From contig NZ_FTNO01000001.1 of the NCBI RefSeq assembly GCF_900156425.1, positions 1,798,001-1,862,000 of the forward strand: a stretch of 64,000 nt of DNA, written 5' to 3'. Below are positions 1-8,463 of the stretch, one piece after another. This DNA comes from Haladaptatus litoreus (lineage in GTDB: Archaea; Halobacteriota; Halobacteria; Halobacteriales; Haladaptataceae). Numbering within the stretch: position 1 is the first letter of the stretch; every line of letters begins with the position of its first letter. The notes under the pieces are model-generated. The model searched no databases, was not told the DNA's origin, and saw only the letters and a program-made list of their open reading frames with translations. Both the position numbers and the translations under genes were made by a program.

Positions 1-2
1 CC

Positions 3-143
3 GCTCTCACGCCGCTTGCAGTCGGAATGCTGGAAAGTCGGTTAGCGCGAACTGCAACCGCTATCGGTGCGACGTTCGTAACGTGGACGGAATCCTCGAC
101 ACCCGCGAACGACGGGCTTTACGACTCCGTCGTCGAACCGTGA
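3..143 (+). CDS. C-terminal end of an unidentified gene (partial)
   Basis: An open frame enters from the left window edge and ends at a TGA at 141-143, giving the last 46 residues of a protein (ending DSVVEP). The composition (Ala, Thr, acidic residues) suits haloarchaeal coding sequence, and the other two forward frames read as basic noise. I do not recognise the family from this fragment. It runs tail-to-tail into the small zinc protein on the minus strand, overlapping it by about 25 bases. Confidence 0.4.
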   Translation, partial: ALTPLAVGMLESRLARTATAIGATFVTWTESSTPANDGLYDSVVEP

Positions 144-310
144 GCGCGTGCGAGTAGGGAAGTCGGTTCGGCCGCAATATCCGTACTCTCACACGCCGGG
201 CACTGCACGACGAGCGACCAGTCGAGCGGTTCGATGTCGCTCGCAACGTGAGCGGCGATGTCGAGAAGCAAAACGAACGAATCGGAATGTCCACAGTTTC
301 TGCAAGTCAT
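119..310 (-). CDS. Small CxxC/CPxC zinc-ribbon-like protein
   Basis: A 63-residue protein with two cysteine pairs, C3-C6 and C37-C40 (the second as CPAC), separated by an acidic and hydrophobic middle. This arrangement is typical of the many tiny zinc-binding proteins of haloarchaea, whose roles are mostly unknown. It starts at an ATG 77 bases downstream of the antiporter stop on the same strand, so the two may be co-transcribed. A specific function cannot be read from the sequence. Confidence 0.6.
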   Translation of the reverse strand: MTCRNCGHSDSFVLLLDIAAHVASDIEPLDWSLVVQCPACESTDIAAEPTSLLARAHGSTTES

Positions 311-387
311 TGGTAGTCAGACCGACTGGTGTATTCACGTTGTCGGCCGCTCCAAACTGGTTCCGTTTCGGTATTTGAACGTTCGGT

Positions 388-2052
388 TCAGTCGGTGTTG
401 GGAGAGAGTCCGTACTCGTCCATGCGAATGCGCCAGAACTCCGTGTAGGCCTCCTTTTTGGGGTCTTCTCGAACCGTGCTTTCCCCGCTGTCCACACGGT
501 CTAGTTTGAGGTCTACTTCCTCCAACAGTCGTTCGCCCACGTCGTCGCTGACGACGCCGGAACGCATCGCATCCATGATTGCACTCTTTTCTTCTTTTAG
601 CACGCGGCGTTCCCCGACGAGGAGTTCTTCTTGGCGCAAGTCCGGGTTGTCCGTGAGAAGTTGGGAAATTGCGGCGTTCAGGTCGTCTTTTTCCTGTTCA
701 TACTCGCCACGGAAATCCTCGTACACATCGCTGGGAAGTTCACCTTTCCGATGCAATCGCTTCGCGGCATTGAGCGCGGAATCCACTGCGCGCGCACGCC
801 CAAGGAGGAGTTCGTACAGTTCCTTTGATTCACTCCGAGTGATGACGCCGAGTCGGTCGAGCAATCTACCCATGGTAAGTCCTTGCACGACGAGGCTGAA
901 TGCCGCGACGCCGAACACTATCGCGCGCAGTTGGGTGACACGGGGGAAATCCGGAGGGAGACCGAGCACCAGCGCGATTGGAATCGAGGCGTGAAGTCCG
1001 CCCCAAACCATCACGTGCTGATACGAGAACGGCACCGTCCGACTACTGAACCGGTTGACGAGGCCGGTAATCGGGTAGACGATGAGCGCCCGAACCGCCA
1101 GCGTTAGCACGATGGCGATGACGATTATCTGCCAGTTGTTGAGCATCTGTGCGATAGGCGTTTTCGCGCCGATGAGGACGAATATGAGCGTGTTGACGAG
1201 GAAGGCTGCCGTCTCCCACGTGTTGAAGACCGAAATTTTCGTCTGCGGACTCATCGCATACTCCGCGCCGCGGTTGCCGATGAACAGACCTGCGGCGACG
1301 GTAGCGATAACCCCGCTGACGTGCAGGTAGTGTTCCGCCAGCAGGAAACTGCCGTAGGCGAGGATAAGCGTGAGGACGATTTCGGTCATATGCTCGTCCA
1401 GATTGACCATGATGCGGTAGATGAGATAGCCAGCGGCGAGACCGACCAGTAGGCCGCCGAGGCTGGCGACGACGATTTCGACACCCGCATCCGCGATAAC
1501 CGTCGGCGAGATACTTTCAGACTCATTTACCAGCACGAACAGCGTCGAGAAGATGACGACGCCGACACCGTCGTTGAGCAGGCTTTCACCTTCGACCAGC
1601 ACGGACAGTCGCTCCGGCGCGCCGAGTTCCTCGAACAGCGCGAGAACCGAAACCGGGTCGGTCGGAAGCACCATCGCGGCGAGCAACAGGGCGAGCAAAA
1701 GTGGATAGTCGAAGGCGTAGCTTCCGACCCACCCCAGAATGACGACAGAGAGAATCAGGCCGGGCACCGCGAGTGCCAACACGGGAACGATGTTCTCGCG
1801 GAAGCGCCCCAAGTCGGTCGTGGCCGCCCCTTCGAACAGAAGGGGCGGCAGGAGAACGAGTAGAATGAGGTCGTGTGAAAGAACGATATCGATGTCGAGA
1901 TTAAGAATCGAGACGCCGAGTCCGGCGAGAAGCAGGGCGATAGTGTACGGAAATCGCCCGATTTTGGCGACGAAGACGCCGACACCGCCTGCGATGATGA
2001 ACACAGCGAGCAGGTCTATGAGACCGGCCTCGATTCCCGATGAAGCAACCAT
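388..2052 (-). CDS. Na+/H+ antiporter, CPA1 (NhaP) family
   Basis: A 554-residue membrane protein that probably exchanges cytoplasmic Na+ for external protons. The first 400 residues form about 12 hydrophobic segments and carry the CPA1 signatures TDPVS near residue 130 and ESLLNDGVG near 155, which includes the Asn-Asp ion-binding pair. The last 145 residues form a charged cytoplasmic tail, as in other long NhaP proteins where it regulates transport. The ATG start immediately precedes the first membrane segment. The gene is followed on the same strand by a small zinc protein. Sodium export fits a halophile. The NhaC gene near 22 kb belongs to an unrelated antiporter family. Confidence 0.9.
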   Translation of the reverse strand: MVASSGIEAGLIDLLAVFIIAGGVGVFVAKIGRFPYTIALLLAGLGVSILNLDIDIVLSHDLILLVLLPPLLFEGAATTDLGRFRENIVPVLALAVPGLILSVVILGWVGSYAFDYPLLLALLLAAMVLPTDPVSVLALFEELGAPERLSVLVEGESLLNDGVGVVIFSTLFVLVNESESISPTVIADAGVEIVVASLGGLLVGLAAGYLIYRIMVNLDEHMTEIVLTLILAYGSFLLAEHYLHVSGVIATVAAGLFIGNRGAEYAMSPQTKISVFNTWETAAFLVNTLIFVLIGAKTPIAQMLNNWQIIVIAIVLTLAVRALIVYPITGLVNRFSSRTVPFSYQHVMVWGGLHASIPIALVLGLPPDFPRVTQLRAIVFGVAAFSLVVQGLTMGRLLDRLGVITRSESKELYELLLGRARAVDSALNAAKRLHRKGELPSDVYEDFRGEYEQEKDDLNAAISQLLTDNPDLRQEELLVGERRVLKEEKSAIMDAMRSGVVSDDVGERLLEEVDLKLDRVDSGESTVREDPKKEAYTEFWRIRMDEYGLSPNTD

Positions 2053-2192
2053 GTCTGTCGGTTTGGTAGGGATGTAATTAAGTATTAAAGCCGAGCAACC
2101 GGGGATAGTTGCAAAAATTGCGAATCGGTGTCAAAAACGTCGTCACTCGTCGGCTATCGAAACGAGAGAAGGGACCAATCGGATTACTGCGC

Positions 2193-3770
2193 TTACTGGT
2201 ACTCGGTGATGGTCAGGTCGTAGCTACCCGAACCACTGTAGGAGTCCACGTCGATCTGTAGCGCAGTCGAGGTGTCTGGGTTGTCGATGGTGATGGTTTC
2301 CTGACTGTTCGTGGTGGTGGATGCATAGTCGTAGTTGCCCGGACTTGCGTTGGTCGTCGTCCCCTCGTTGATGAAGAGGTCGAAGTCCGCGTTAGACGGC
2401 CCGTCGAGTTCGACGACGATTTGGCTCGGACTGCTGTACTCCCAGTTCCACGAGTAGTCGGCGTAGTCGGCGTAGCTCGACAGCGAGCCACTGACCGTCT
2501 CGGTCGTGGAGTCACCGCTTCCGCCATCGTCGCCGCCGTCGTCGCCGCCGCTACCGGGTTCGGTGGTAACCGCATTGTAGGCGTCAACCTGTCCTGCACC
2601 CTGTTTGTCCGACGAGAGGCCGATGTCCTTCGCCGTCGCCTTCAGGTGACTTCGGAGTTCGTTGTTCGAGAGACTCGACCATTGTGCGAGCGCCAAACCG
2701 GCGACACCGGACGTGACGGGCGTCGCCATCGAGGTACCGCTGAATTGCGCGTAGCTGTCGGTCGGAATCGTGGAGAGAACGTCCACACCGGGTGCAGCGA
2801 GGTCAACGTCACCGTACTGGGAGAACGAAGCGAGGTTTTCGTTGCTGTCCACTGCCGAGATAGCCATACATTCGCTGTAGGCCGCCGGATAGGAGACGCT
2901 GCTACTCCCGTTGTTACCTGCAGCACAGATGATGAGCGAACCTTGGTTGTTCGCGTACGACACCGCGTTCTTCATCGTGCTGTTGTATCCACCGCCACCA
3001 AGGGACATGTTGATGATGTCCGCGCCTTGGTCTGCGGCCCATTCGACGGCGTCCGCGATGTCTGCCGTGGAACCGCTTCCGCTCTCGTCGAGCGCGCGGC
3101 CGTTGATGAGCGAGGAGTTGCTCTGTCCGGCGACGCCGGTGCCGTTGTCGATGACTGCAGACGCACAGCCGGAAACGTGGGTACCGTGTTGTTCGTTCGC
3201 TGGGTCGTCCGGGTATGGGTCGGAGTCGCCGTCAGCGAAGTCGTAGCCGGGGTTGGATTTGTAGTTCGCCGCGAGGTCTGGGTGGTCGTACTGCGCACCC
3301 GTGTCCACGACAGCGATGGTCACGTCAGAAGAACCGAGACCTGCCGTGTCCCACGCTTGGTCTGAGCCGACCTGCTGTGGCGCGTACTGGTCGCCGAACT
3401 GCGGGTCGTTCGGCGTCAGTTGCGTCGAGAGCGTCTCGTTTTTCTCAGCGTACTTGATACCGGGACGGTTCTCGATAGCGTTGATGAAGTTCTCACGAGC
3501 CGTCTCGTTGCCGGGAACTTTCACAGCGACATATCGAAGCTTGTCGTTTTTGTGAACGATTTCCGCATTGCCCATCGTATATTGGGCAACCTTCTGTTCG
3601 ATGTCCCCTTCACCCGCAGAGATACCGACCAGCACTTCGTCTTCTTTTGGTCCTGGTTCACGGCCCGGCGTCGCCGCAGTAACCCCACCAAGGGCTGCAG
3701 CAGCACCGACTGCGCCGGTCGTTTTCAGGAACGTCCGCCTGTCAAATCGAGATGTGTTGTCGTCTGCCAT
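2193..3770 (-). CDS. Halolysin-like subtilisin (S8) protease, Tat-exported
   Basis: A secreted serine protease of 525 residues. The start at 3770 is chosen because it places the twin-arginine motif (RRTFLK, residues 11-16) at the N terminus, followed by an alanine-rich h-region; export should therefore be of the folded protein. An inhibitor-type propeptide covers roughly residues 40-115. The catalytic triad is complete: D156 in VVDTG, H195 in HGTH, S347 in GTSMA, with the oxyanion Asn near 286. After a Gly/Asp-rich linker near 410-430, a beta-rich domain of about 95 residues resembles the bacterial PPC extension, consistent with the C-terminal domains known in halolysins. Its upstream region is AT-rich. 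No dedicated inhibitor or regulator lies alongside. Confidence 0.93.
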   Translation of the reverse strand: MADDNTSRFDRRTFLKTTGAVGAAAALGGVTAATPGREPGPKEDEVLVGISAGEGDIEQKVAQYTMGNAEIVHKNDKLRYVAVKVPGNETARENFINAIENRPGIKYAEKNETLSTQLTPNDPQFGDQYAPQQVGSDQAWDTAGLGSSDVTIAVVDTGAQYDHPDLAANYKSNPGYDFADGDSDPYPDDPANEQHGTHVSGCASAVIDNGTGVAGQSNSSLINGRALDESGSGSTADIADAVEWAADQGADIINMSLGGGGYNSTMKNAVSYANNQGSLIICAAGNNGSSSVSYPAAYSECMAISAVDSNENLASFSQYGDVDLAAPGVDVLSTIPTDSYAQFSGTSMATPVTSGVAGLALAQWSSLSNNELRSHLKATAKDIGLSSDKQGAGQVDAYNAVTTEPGSGGDDGGDDGGSGDSTTETVSGSLSSYADYADYSWNWEYSSPSQIVVELDGPSNADFDLFINEGTTTNASPGNYDYASTTTNSQETITIDNPDTSTALQIDVDSYSGSGSYDLTITEYQ

Positions 3771-3896
3771 ACAGCACGCTAACAAACCTCCCGCCTATAT
3801 TTAAATTTTACCTATTTAGTTCGGAAATCTGTAAAATAATATCAATAAATAAAGGCGAAGTGGTCTGGTACTAATTGATGTCGAGAGTTAATTACC

Positions 3897-3906
3897 AATA
3901 TTAAAT
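3897..3906 (+). promoter_or_regulatory. TATA box for NYN-domain gene
   Basis: The AT-rich element AATATTAAAT lies 22-31 bases before the ATG at 3928. This spacing predicts transcription starting at or next to the start codon (leaderless mRNA) and supports 3928 rather than the downstream Met at 3973. Confidence 0.5.
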
Positions 3907-3927
3907 GTAGAGATACACCACAATCGA

Positions 3928-4464
3928 ATGCGTTTCAAAACGACTCCGGCAGCAGTGAGAATCGCCACGGCTATGTCCGGGTATCCGTTAGTTCGACGCA
4001 TGACTGGCGGCTTGCGGTCGGTACTCGGCGGAACGAGTGACGACGACGACACAACCGTCGCGCTGTTCGTCGATGGCCCGAACGTGCTCCGCGACGAGTT
4101 CGACGTGGATTTAGACGACGTTCGAACGGCGGGGCGGGAACTCGGCCAACTCGTGGTTGCCCGGCTCTACCTCGACGAGCACGCGACCCCCGGCCTGATT
4201 CAGGCGGCGGAAGCGCGCGGGTTCGAGGTCGTAATCACGAGCGGCGACGTCGACGTGAAACTCGCCATCGACGCGACCGAACTCGCGCTGGACGAGCGCG
4301 TTGACGCGCTCGCCATCGCGTCGAGAGATACGGACTTCAAACCAGTGCTGGAGAAAGCGGCGCGAAACGGTATCCGGACGGTCGCCATCGCCCCCGGCGA
4401 ATACGGCCGTTCGGACGCGCTTCAAAACGCGGCACACGACGCGTTCGTCATCGAAGAAGAGTAG
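3928..4464 (+). CDS. NYN-domain (PIN-like) ribonuclease-type protein
   Basis: A 178-residue protein of the NYN/LabA-type family (TIGR00288-like), a PIN-related fold usually linked to RNA cleavage. The fold's acidic residues are visible: D49 in LFVDGPN, the aspartates in SGDVDVKLAID near residue 108, and ASRDTDF near 131. The first 40 residues form a basic, mildly hydrophobic extension before the domain. A TATA box 22-31 bases upstream supports the start used. The RNA substrate is unknown. The TatD-like gene follows 31 bases later on the same strand. Confidence 0.8.
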   Translation: MRFKTTPAAVRIATAMSGYPLVRRMTGGLRSVLGGTSDDDDTTVALFVDGPNVLRDEFDVDLDDVRTAGRELGQLVVARLYLDEHATPGLIQAAEARGFEVVITSGDVDVKLAIDATELALDERVDALAIASRDTDFKPVLEKAARNGIRTVAIAPGEYGRSDALQNAAHDAFVIEEE

Positions 4465-4495
4465 GCGTTTTTTCCCCGGAGCGAGACGGATAGAT

Positions 4496-5344
4496 ATGAA
4501 CGAACTCGGCACGCCGGTACTCGACAATCATCTGCATTTAGACCCGGAACACGGACGGGGAATCGAAGCGGTCAAGGATTTCGCGCGGAGCGGCGGGACG
4601 CATCTCTTCGTCGTCAACAAGCCCTCGTGGTTGCTCGGCGTCGAGGCCGAGAGCGGTGACGATTTCAGAACGGTGTTCGACACTACCGTCGATGTCGTCG
4701 CGCGCGCAAACGAGATACTACCCGGAAAAGCGTGGCCCGTCCTCGGCGTTCATCCCGGTCTGATTTCGAAGTTAGTAGACGACCGCGGGTACGCGCCCGC
4801 GGACGCGCGTGACCTGATGCAGGCTGGACTGGAAGTTGCGAGCGAATATGTCGCAGATGGTTCCGCCCTCGCGCTGAAATCCGGACGACCGCATTACGAC
4901 GTGACGGACGAGGTGTGGGATGCTTCGAACGCGGTGCTTCGGCGCGCACTGGAGTTGGGCGCGGAAACCGACTGTGCAGTCCAACTTCACACAGAGGGAA
5001 CCGACGACCTCACCGACGTTGCGGAGTGGGCGGAAGATGCTGACCTCGCGCCCGAGCGAGTCGTGAAACATTACGCAGGTGGGAAGTTGGCGGGCGTGAC
5101 GCCGAGCGTGATGAGCGAAAAAGAGCGGCTAACGGTCGCCGTGGAGCGTGGTGAACCGTTCCTGATGGAGACGGATTTCGTCGATGACCCCGACAGGCCG
5201 GGGGCAGTGATGGGACCGAAAACGGTTCCGCGGCGGGTCAGTTGGATGCAAGAGCAGGGGTACGACGACGGGGTTCAAACGGCCCACGTTTCCACGCCAG
5301 AGCGAGTGTACGGGGTAGACACACTCGAAACACTCTCCCGATAG
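4496..5344 (+). CDS. TatD-family metal-dependent hydrolase (archaeal type)
   Basis: A 282-residue TIM-barrel amidohydrolase-like protein. The HxH metal motif sits near the start (DNHLHLD, residues 10-16). Further histidines occur in GVHPG, QLHTEG and VKHYAG, and acidic METDF lies near the end, matching the order of metal ligands in TatD-like hydrolases (COG1099-like archaeal branch). Some bacterial TatD proteins are DNA 3'-exonucleases, but the substrate of this branch is not established. The open frame extends upstream, but only the ATG at 4496 gives a sensible N terminus; it lies 31 bases after the NYN gene, suggesting co-transcription. Confidence 0.8.
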   Translation: MNELGTPVLDNHLHLDPEHGRGIEAVKDFARSGGTHLFVVNKPSWLLGVEAESGDDFRTVFDTTVDVVARANEILPGKAWPVLGVHPGLISKLVDDRGYAPADARDLMQAGLEVASEYVADGSALALKSGRPHYDVTDEVWDASNAVLRRALELGAETDCAVQLHTEGTDDLTDVAEWAEDADLAPERVVKHYAGGKLAGVTPSVMSEKERLTVAVERGEPFLMETDFVDDPDRPGAVMGPKTVPRRVSWMQEQGYDDGVQTAHVSTPERVYGVDTLETLSR

Positions 5345-5365
5345 ACGCCGACCGAAGGAAAGGCC

Positions 5366-5371
5366 TATTTA
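5366..5371 (+). promoter_or_regulatory. TATA box for DUF2150 gene
   Basis: TATTTA lies 23-28 bases before the ATG at 5394, so the mRNA is probably leaderless. Confidence 0.45.
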
Positions 5372-5393
5372 TCGTGCTACGCAGGGGAAAGGT

Positions 5394-5975
5394 ATGAGCG
5401 CTCCTCCAGAGGAGTTTTACTCCGAAGAACGCTGGCAGAACTGGTTGGACAGAATCAAGGACGAGGACATCGACCCGGAGAACGAGGATTCCGCGCGTCT
5501 GCTCCTCAACCTGCAAGACGACGTAGCGATTGCCGTCGCCAAAATCGTCACCGCCTACGACGATGACGACATCGACGAGGAGACGGCCCTCGATGAACTC
5601 ACGGACATCCGCGAAACCGTGTTGGCGGAAGTCGAGTTCGAGGACGAGGAAAAAGCGATGCTCATCGACGGCGTCCAGACGAGCCTGCTCTGTGTCTTTT
5701 ACGCCTCGGAGGAGTACGTGGCACACGGGCCAGCAGAGGACGCGGAAGTCGAGGAGTACATCCTCGAAGCAAAGAAGGCCGAAGCCGCGGAGGATCTGGA
5801 CTCCGCGCTCGGACTCGTCTCCGCCGGTGGAACGCGCATCATTGACGGTGACGAACTCGACATGTCCGTCACAGAGGATATGGACTACGGACTGGTGACG
5901 GAGTGGGTAAACGGCCTCGACAGCCTCCTCAGCGCGATGAGCGACCCCGAAGTCGTCGAGGAAGACGGCGAGTAG
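5394..5975 (+). CDS. DUF2150 family protein
   Basis: A 193-residue, very acidic, soluble, mostly helical protein. It matches the haloarchaeal family DUF2150, recognised from the N-terminal EEFYSEERWQNW pattern and the central region on restraint of expression-like helices. No catalytic motif, membrane segment or metal site is visible, and no function is known to me. It has its own TATA box, and the surface-protein gene begins 44 bases after its stop. Confidence 0.75.
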   Translation: MSAPPEEFYSEERWQNWLDRIKDEDIDPENEDSARLLLNLQDDVAIAVAKIVTAYDDDDIDEETALDELTDIRETVLAEVEFEDEEKAMLIDGVQTSLLCVFYASEEYVAHGPAEDAEVEEYILEAKKAEAAEDLDSALGLVSAGGTRIIDGDELDMSVTEDMDYGLVTEWVNGLDSLLSAMSDPEVVEEDGE

Positions 5976-6019
5976 TAGAGTAACAGGTTTTTTATCCTTT
6001 TCCTGTATCTGTCCCATCC

Positions 6020-8113
6020 ATGACGTTCTGGGCGGACGAGCGCGGGGTGACCGTGCAGGTAGGGACGATTTTGCTGTTCGCCACGCTCATCGTCGCCATG
6101 TCGGTGTACCAAGCCACGGCGATTCCGAGCCAGAACGCCGAAATCGAGTTTCGCCACAACGAGGAGTTGCAGGGCCAGATGCAGGACGTGCGCAACGCCG
6201 TGATTCGGACGGGCGCGACCGGAACCGGCCAACCGACCTCGGTAACCCTCGGGACGCAGTATCCGAGTCGGATGTTTTTCATCAATCCACCGCCGTCCTC
6301 GGGAACACTGCGAACCACGGATTTGGGCGCGGTCGGTATCGAAAACGTCACCGCACGCGCACCCGAGACGGCGGACTATCTGGACAGCAGTCGGACGAAT
6401 CTCTCGTTTTCCACACGGGCGCTGGTGTACGCGCCGAACTACGACCAGTACGGAAACGCGCCTGACACCGTGCTCGAAAATACGGTCATCTACAACCGCG
6501 CGGGCGAAGGGAACGCGACCTTGACCGGCCAGCAACTCGTACAAGGGCGAAGCATTTCACTCGTCACGCTCGACGGCTCGCTGTCGAACTCTCAATCAAC
6601 GACGACGAGTATCGACCCGCGGGCGCTTAGCCCATCTACCACGGAAACCCGTTCGATTCCGGTGGAATCGAACGGAAACGGAAACGTCACGGTGCGTGTT
6701 GCGACCGGACTCGGTGAGGAAAGATGGAACGACCTGCTCGCCGACCAGATGGTTTCGAAACCGGGCGGCTACGTGGCCGACGTGAGCGTCGAAAACGGCA
6801 TCCTCCGGCTAACGCTCCTCGGAACCGATTCGAGTGGAGAATCCGTCACCTACGACCTTCGTATGGCGAAGGTCGGCGTCGGGTCGGAGACGAGCGAAAC
6901 GAGCGCGACGTACATCACCAACGTCAGCGGCGGTGGTGGCGCTTCCGTCGGGGAGACGACCACGCTCGTCGCGGAAGTCCGCGACCGGTACAACAATCCG
7001 GTGAGCGGCGCGAGGGTGAATGCAAGCGGTGGCGTGACGCCGACGAGCGCGCGAACCGACGAAGAGGGCCGGGTTCGGTTCTCGTACACTGCGAACGCTC
7101 CGGGAACGGAAACGGTGACGCTCGCCATCGACGACGGGAGCGAGGAACGCGAGCGCGTGGATTTCGATGTGGAAGCAACTGCTGGTGGCGGCGGTAGCGG
7201 TGGAACCTACGACGTGGAGTGGATTGCGGAAACCGGACTGGAATGCGACGACGATTTCACCGTTTGTGACCTGAATCGCAGTCAGCGTCGCAGTGCGACG
7301 CTGACTGCCGACGTCACCTACTCCGGAGAGCCAGTGACCGACACCACCGTCGATTTCGGCCTGAACGAGACGGGAATCATCACAACCACGTCGAACGCGG
7401 AAGCCACGGATTCGAACGGCCGCGTCGAGACGGAGATTCGTGCAAGCGAGACGGGAACCGTTCGACTGTTTGCCGCGAGCGGCGGGGACGCAGACCCGGT
7501 CGTGGTTCACGTCACGCAATCGGGTGAACTACCGGGAATCATATACAACGAGGACGCAACGCCGACCCGCGGAAATCGCGGCGGTGGCCCGCAGTCCGGA
7601 TTCGAGTTCAGCGTCACGAACCAACTGCCGGAGGACGCGACCCTCACGGACGTTCGAATCGACCCACGGGATTCGTCCATCGACGGCTTGAGCGACCCAT
7701 CCACAGGAGAGGGCCGATATGAAAGCGAACTCCACGTCGAAGCCGAACGGGACGGAACGAGCGACATCGGCAACGGCGTCTCGCTTCCGGCGACCATCGA
7801 CATCGACAGGGATGGCCAGCAGTTCTCCTACGAAGCGCCGCTCCGACAGGAACCGAGAATCGGCGGCGACGGTGGAACCGCAACGTTCTATCTCTACCAG
7901 TTCGAGCGAAACGGCAACCCGGTCGAAATGCGCAACGAGGCCGTGGACATCACGCTGTATTTCGAAAACCACGACCCAGTGGAGTTCACCCTGAACGAGC
8001 AGGACGGCGGTGACGATGGCGGCGACGGCGGTCAAAGCGCGGACATCGGTTTCTCGCTCTCGGACACGAGCAGAAACAACAACGCGCGCGCTATCAACTG
8101 TCTTACGACGTGA
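6020..8113 (+). CDS. Surface protein with Big_1-like domains, truncated by a frameshift
   Basis: A 697-residue extracytoplasmic protein. Residues 14-33 form one hydrophobic segment after a short charged start, which probably anchors it in the membrane. The following 260 residues are Asn/Thr/Ser-rich. Two immunoglobulin-like domains of the bacterial Big_1 type occupy about 300-385 and 395-490, joined by glycine-rich linkers, and a further beta-rich region follows. The reading frame ends prematurely at 8113. Just upstream is a nine-base CG/GC alternation (8083-8091), and removing two bases there would continue the protein in the frame of the next entry. The gene is therefore either disrupted, phase-variable, or affected by a sequencing error. 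A poly-T TATA-like element lies about 30 bases upstream of the ATG. Confidence 0.75.
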   Translation: MTFWADERGVTVQVGTILLFATLIVAMSVYQATAIPSQNAEIEFRHNEELQGQMQDVRNAVIRTGATGTGQPTSVTLGTQYPSRMFFINPPPSSGTLRTTDLGAVGIENVTARAPETADYLDSSRTNLSFSTRALVYAPNYDQYGNAPDTVLENTVIYNRAGEGNATLTGQQLVQGRSISLVTLDGSLSNSQSTTTSIDPRALSPSTTETRSIPVESNGNGNVTVRVATGLGEERWNDLLADQMVSKPGGYVADVSVENGILRLTLLGTDSSGESVTYDLRMAKVGVGSETSETSATYITNVSGGGGASVGETTTLVAEVRDRYNNPVSGARVNASGGVTPTSARTDEEGRVRFSYTANAPGTETVTLAIDDGSEERERVDFDVEATAGGGGSGGTYDVEWIAETGLECDDDFTVCDLNRSQRRSATLTADVTYSGEPVTDTTVDFGLNETGIITTTSNAEATDSNGRVETEIRASETGTVRLFAASGGDADPVVVHVTQSGELPGIIYNEDATPTRGNRGGGPQSGFEFSVTNQLPEDATLTDVRIDPRDSSIDGLSDPSTGEGRYESELHVEAERDGTSDIGNGVSLPATIDIDRDGQQFSYEAPLRQEPRIGGDGGTATFYLYQFERNGNPVEMRNEAVDITLYFENHDPVEFTLNEQDGGDDGGDGGQSADIGFSLSDTSRNNNARAINCLTT

Positions 8114-8346
8114 CGGAAACGAACGATTTCGACCGTCTGGAAGTCAGGTATAACAATCTAGACGAGAACTACGACGCGGCGAGTGGCCGCTACGAAACCA
8201 CCGATTCGCGCGGAAAAACGGACCTGTTCACCGCGGGCGGAACGATGGGCGACGACTACGAAATCGTGTTGACCGCTTACGACGCCAGCGGAAACGTCCT
8301 CGTCGAGGAACGCACGACGGACACCGCGGACGGAAACGACCCGTAA
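8110..8346 (+). pseudogene. Detached C-terminal part of the preceding surface protein
   Basis: This open frame of up to 78 residues (GTG at 8110) has the composition and beta-rich character of the upstream surface protein and lacks its own promoter or Shine-Dalgarno site. Read in the upstream direction, the same frame continues sensibly as YQLSYDVTETNDFDRLEVRY right up to the GC run at 8083-8091. It is best explained as the C-terminal end of the 6020 gene separated by a 2-base expansion. Confidence 0.65.
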
Positions 8347-8431
8347 CGATTTCTAACGATTCTGATATTCCGACTGACTCCGATCGACTCTGACTGATTT
8401 CGACGGCTGTCGATACTTCCATCGACAAACA

Positions 8432-8437
8432 CTTATA
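8432..8437 (+). promoter_or_regulatory. TATA box for HMG-CoA synthase
   Basis: CTTATA lies 27-32 bases upstream of the ATG at 8464, giving a leaderless or very short leader. It argues against the GTG at 8452 as the start. Confidence 0.5.
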
Positions 8438-8463
8438 CCAAGTCAGACAACGTGGTGGCAAGA

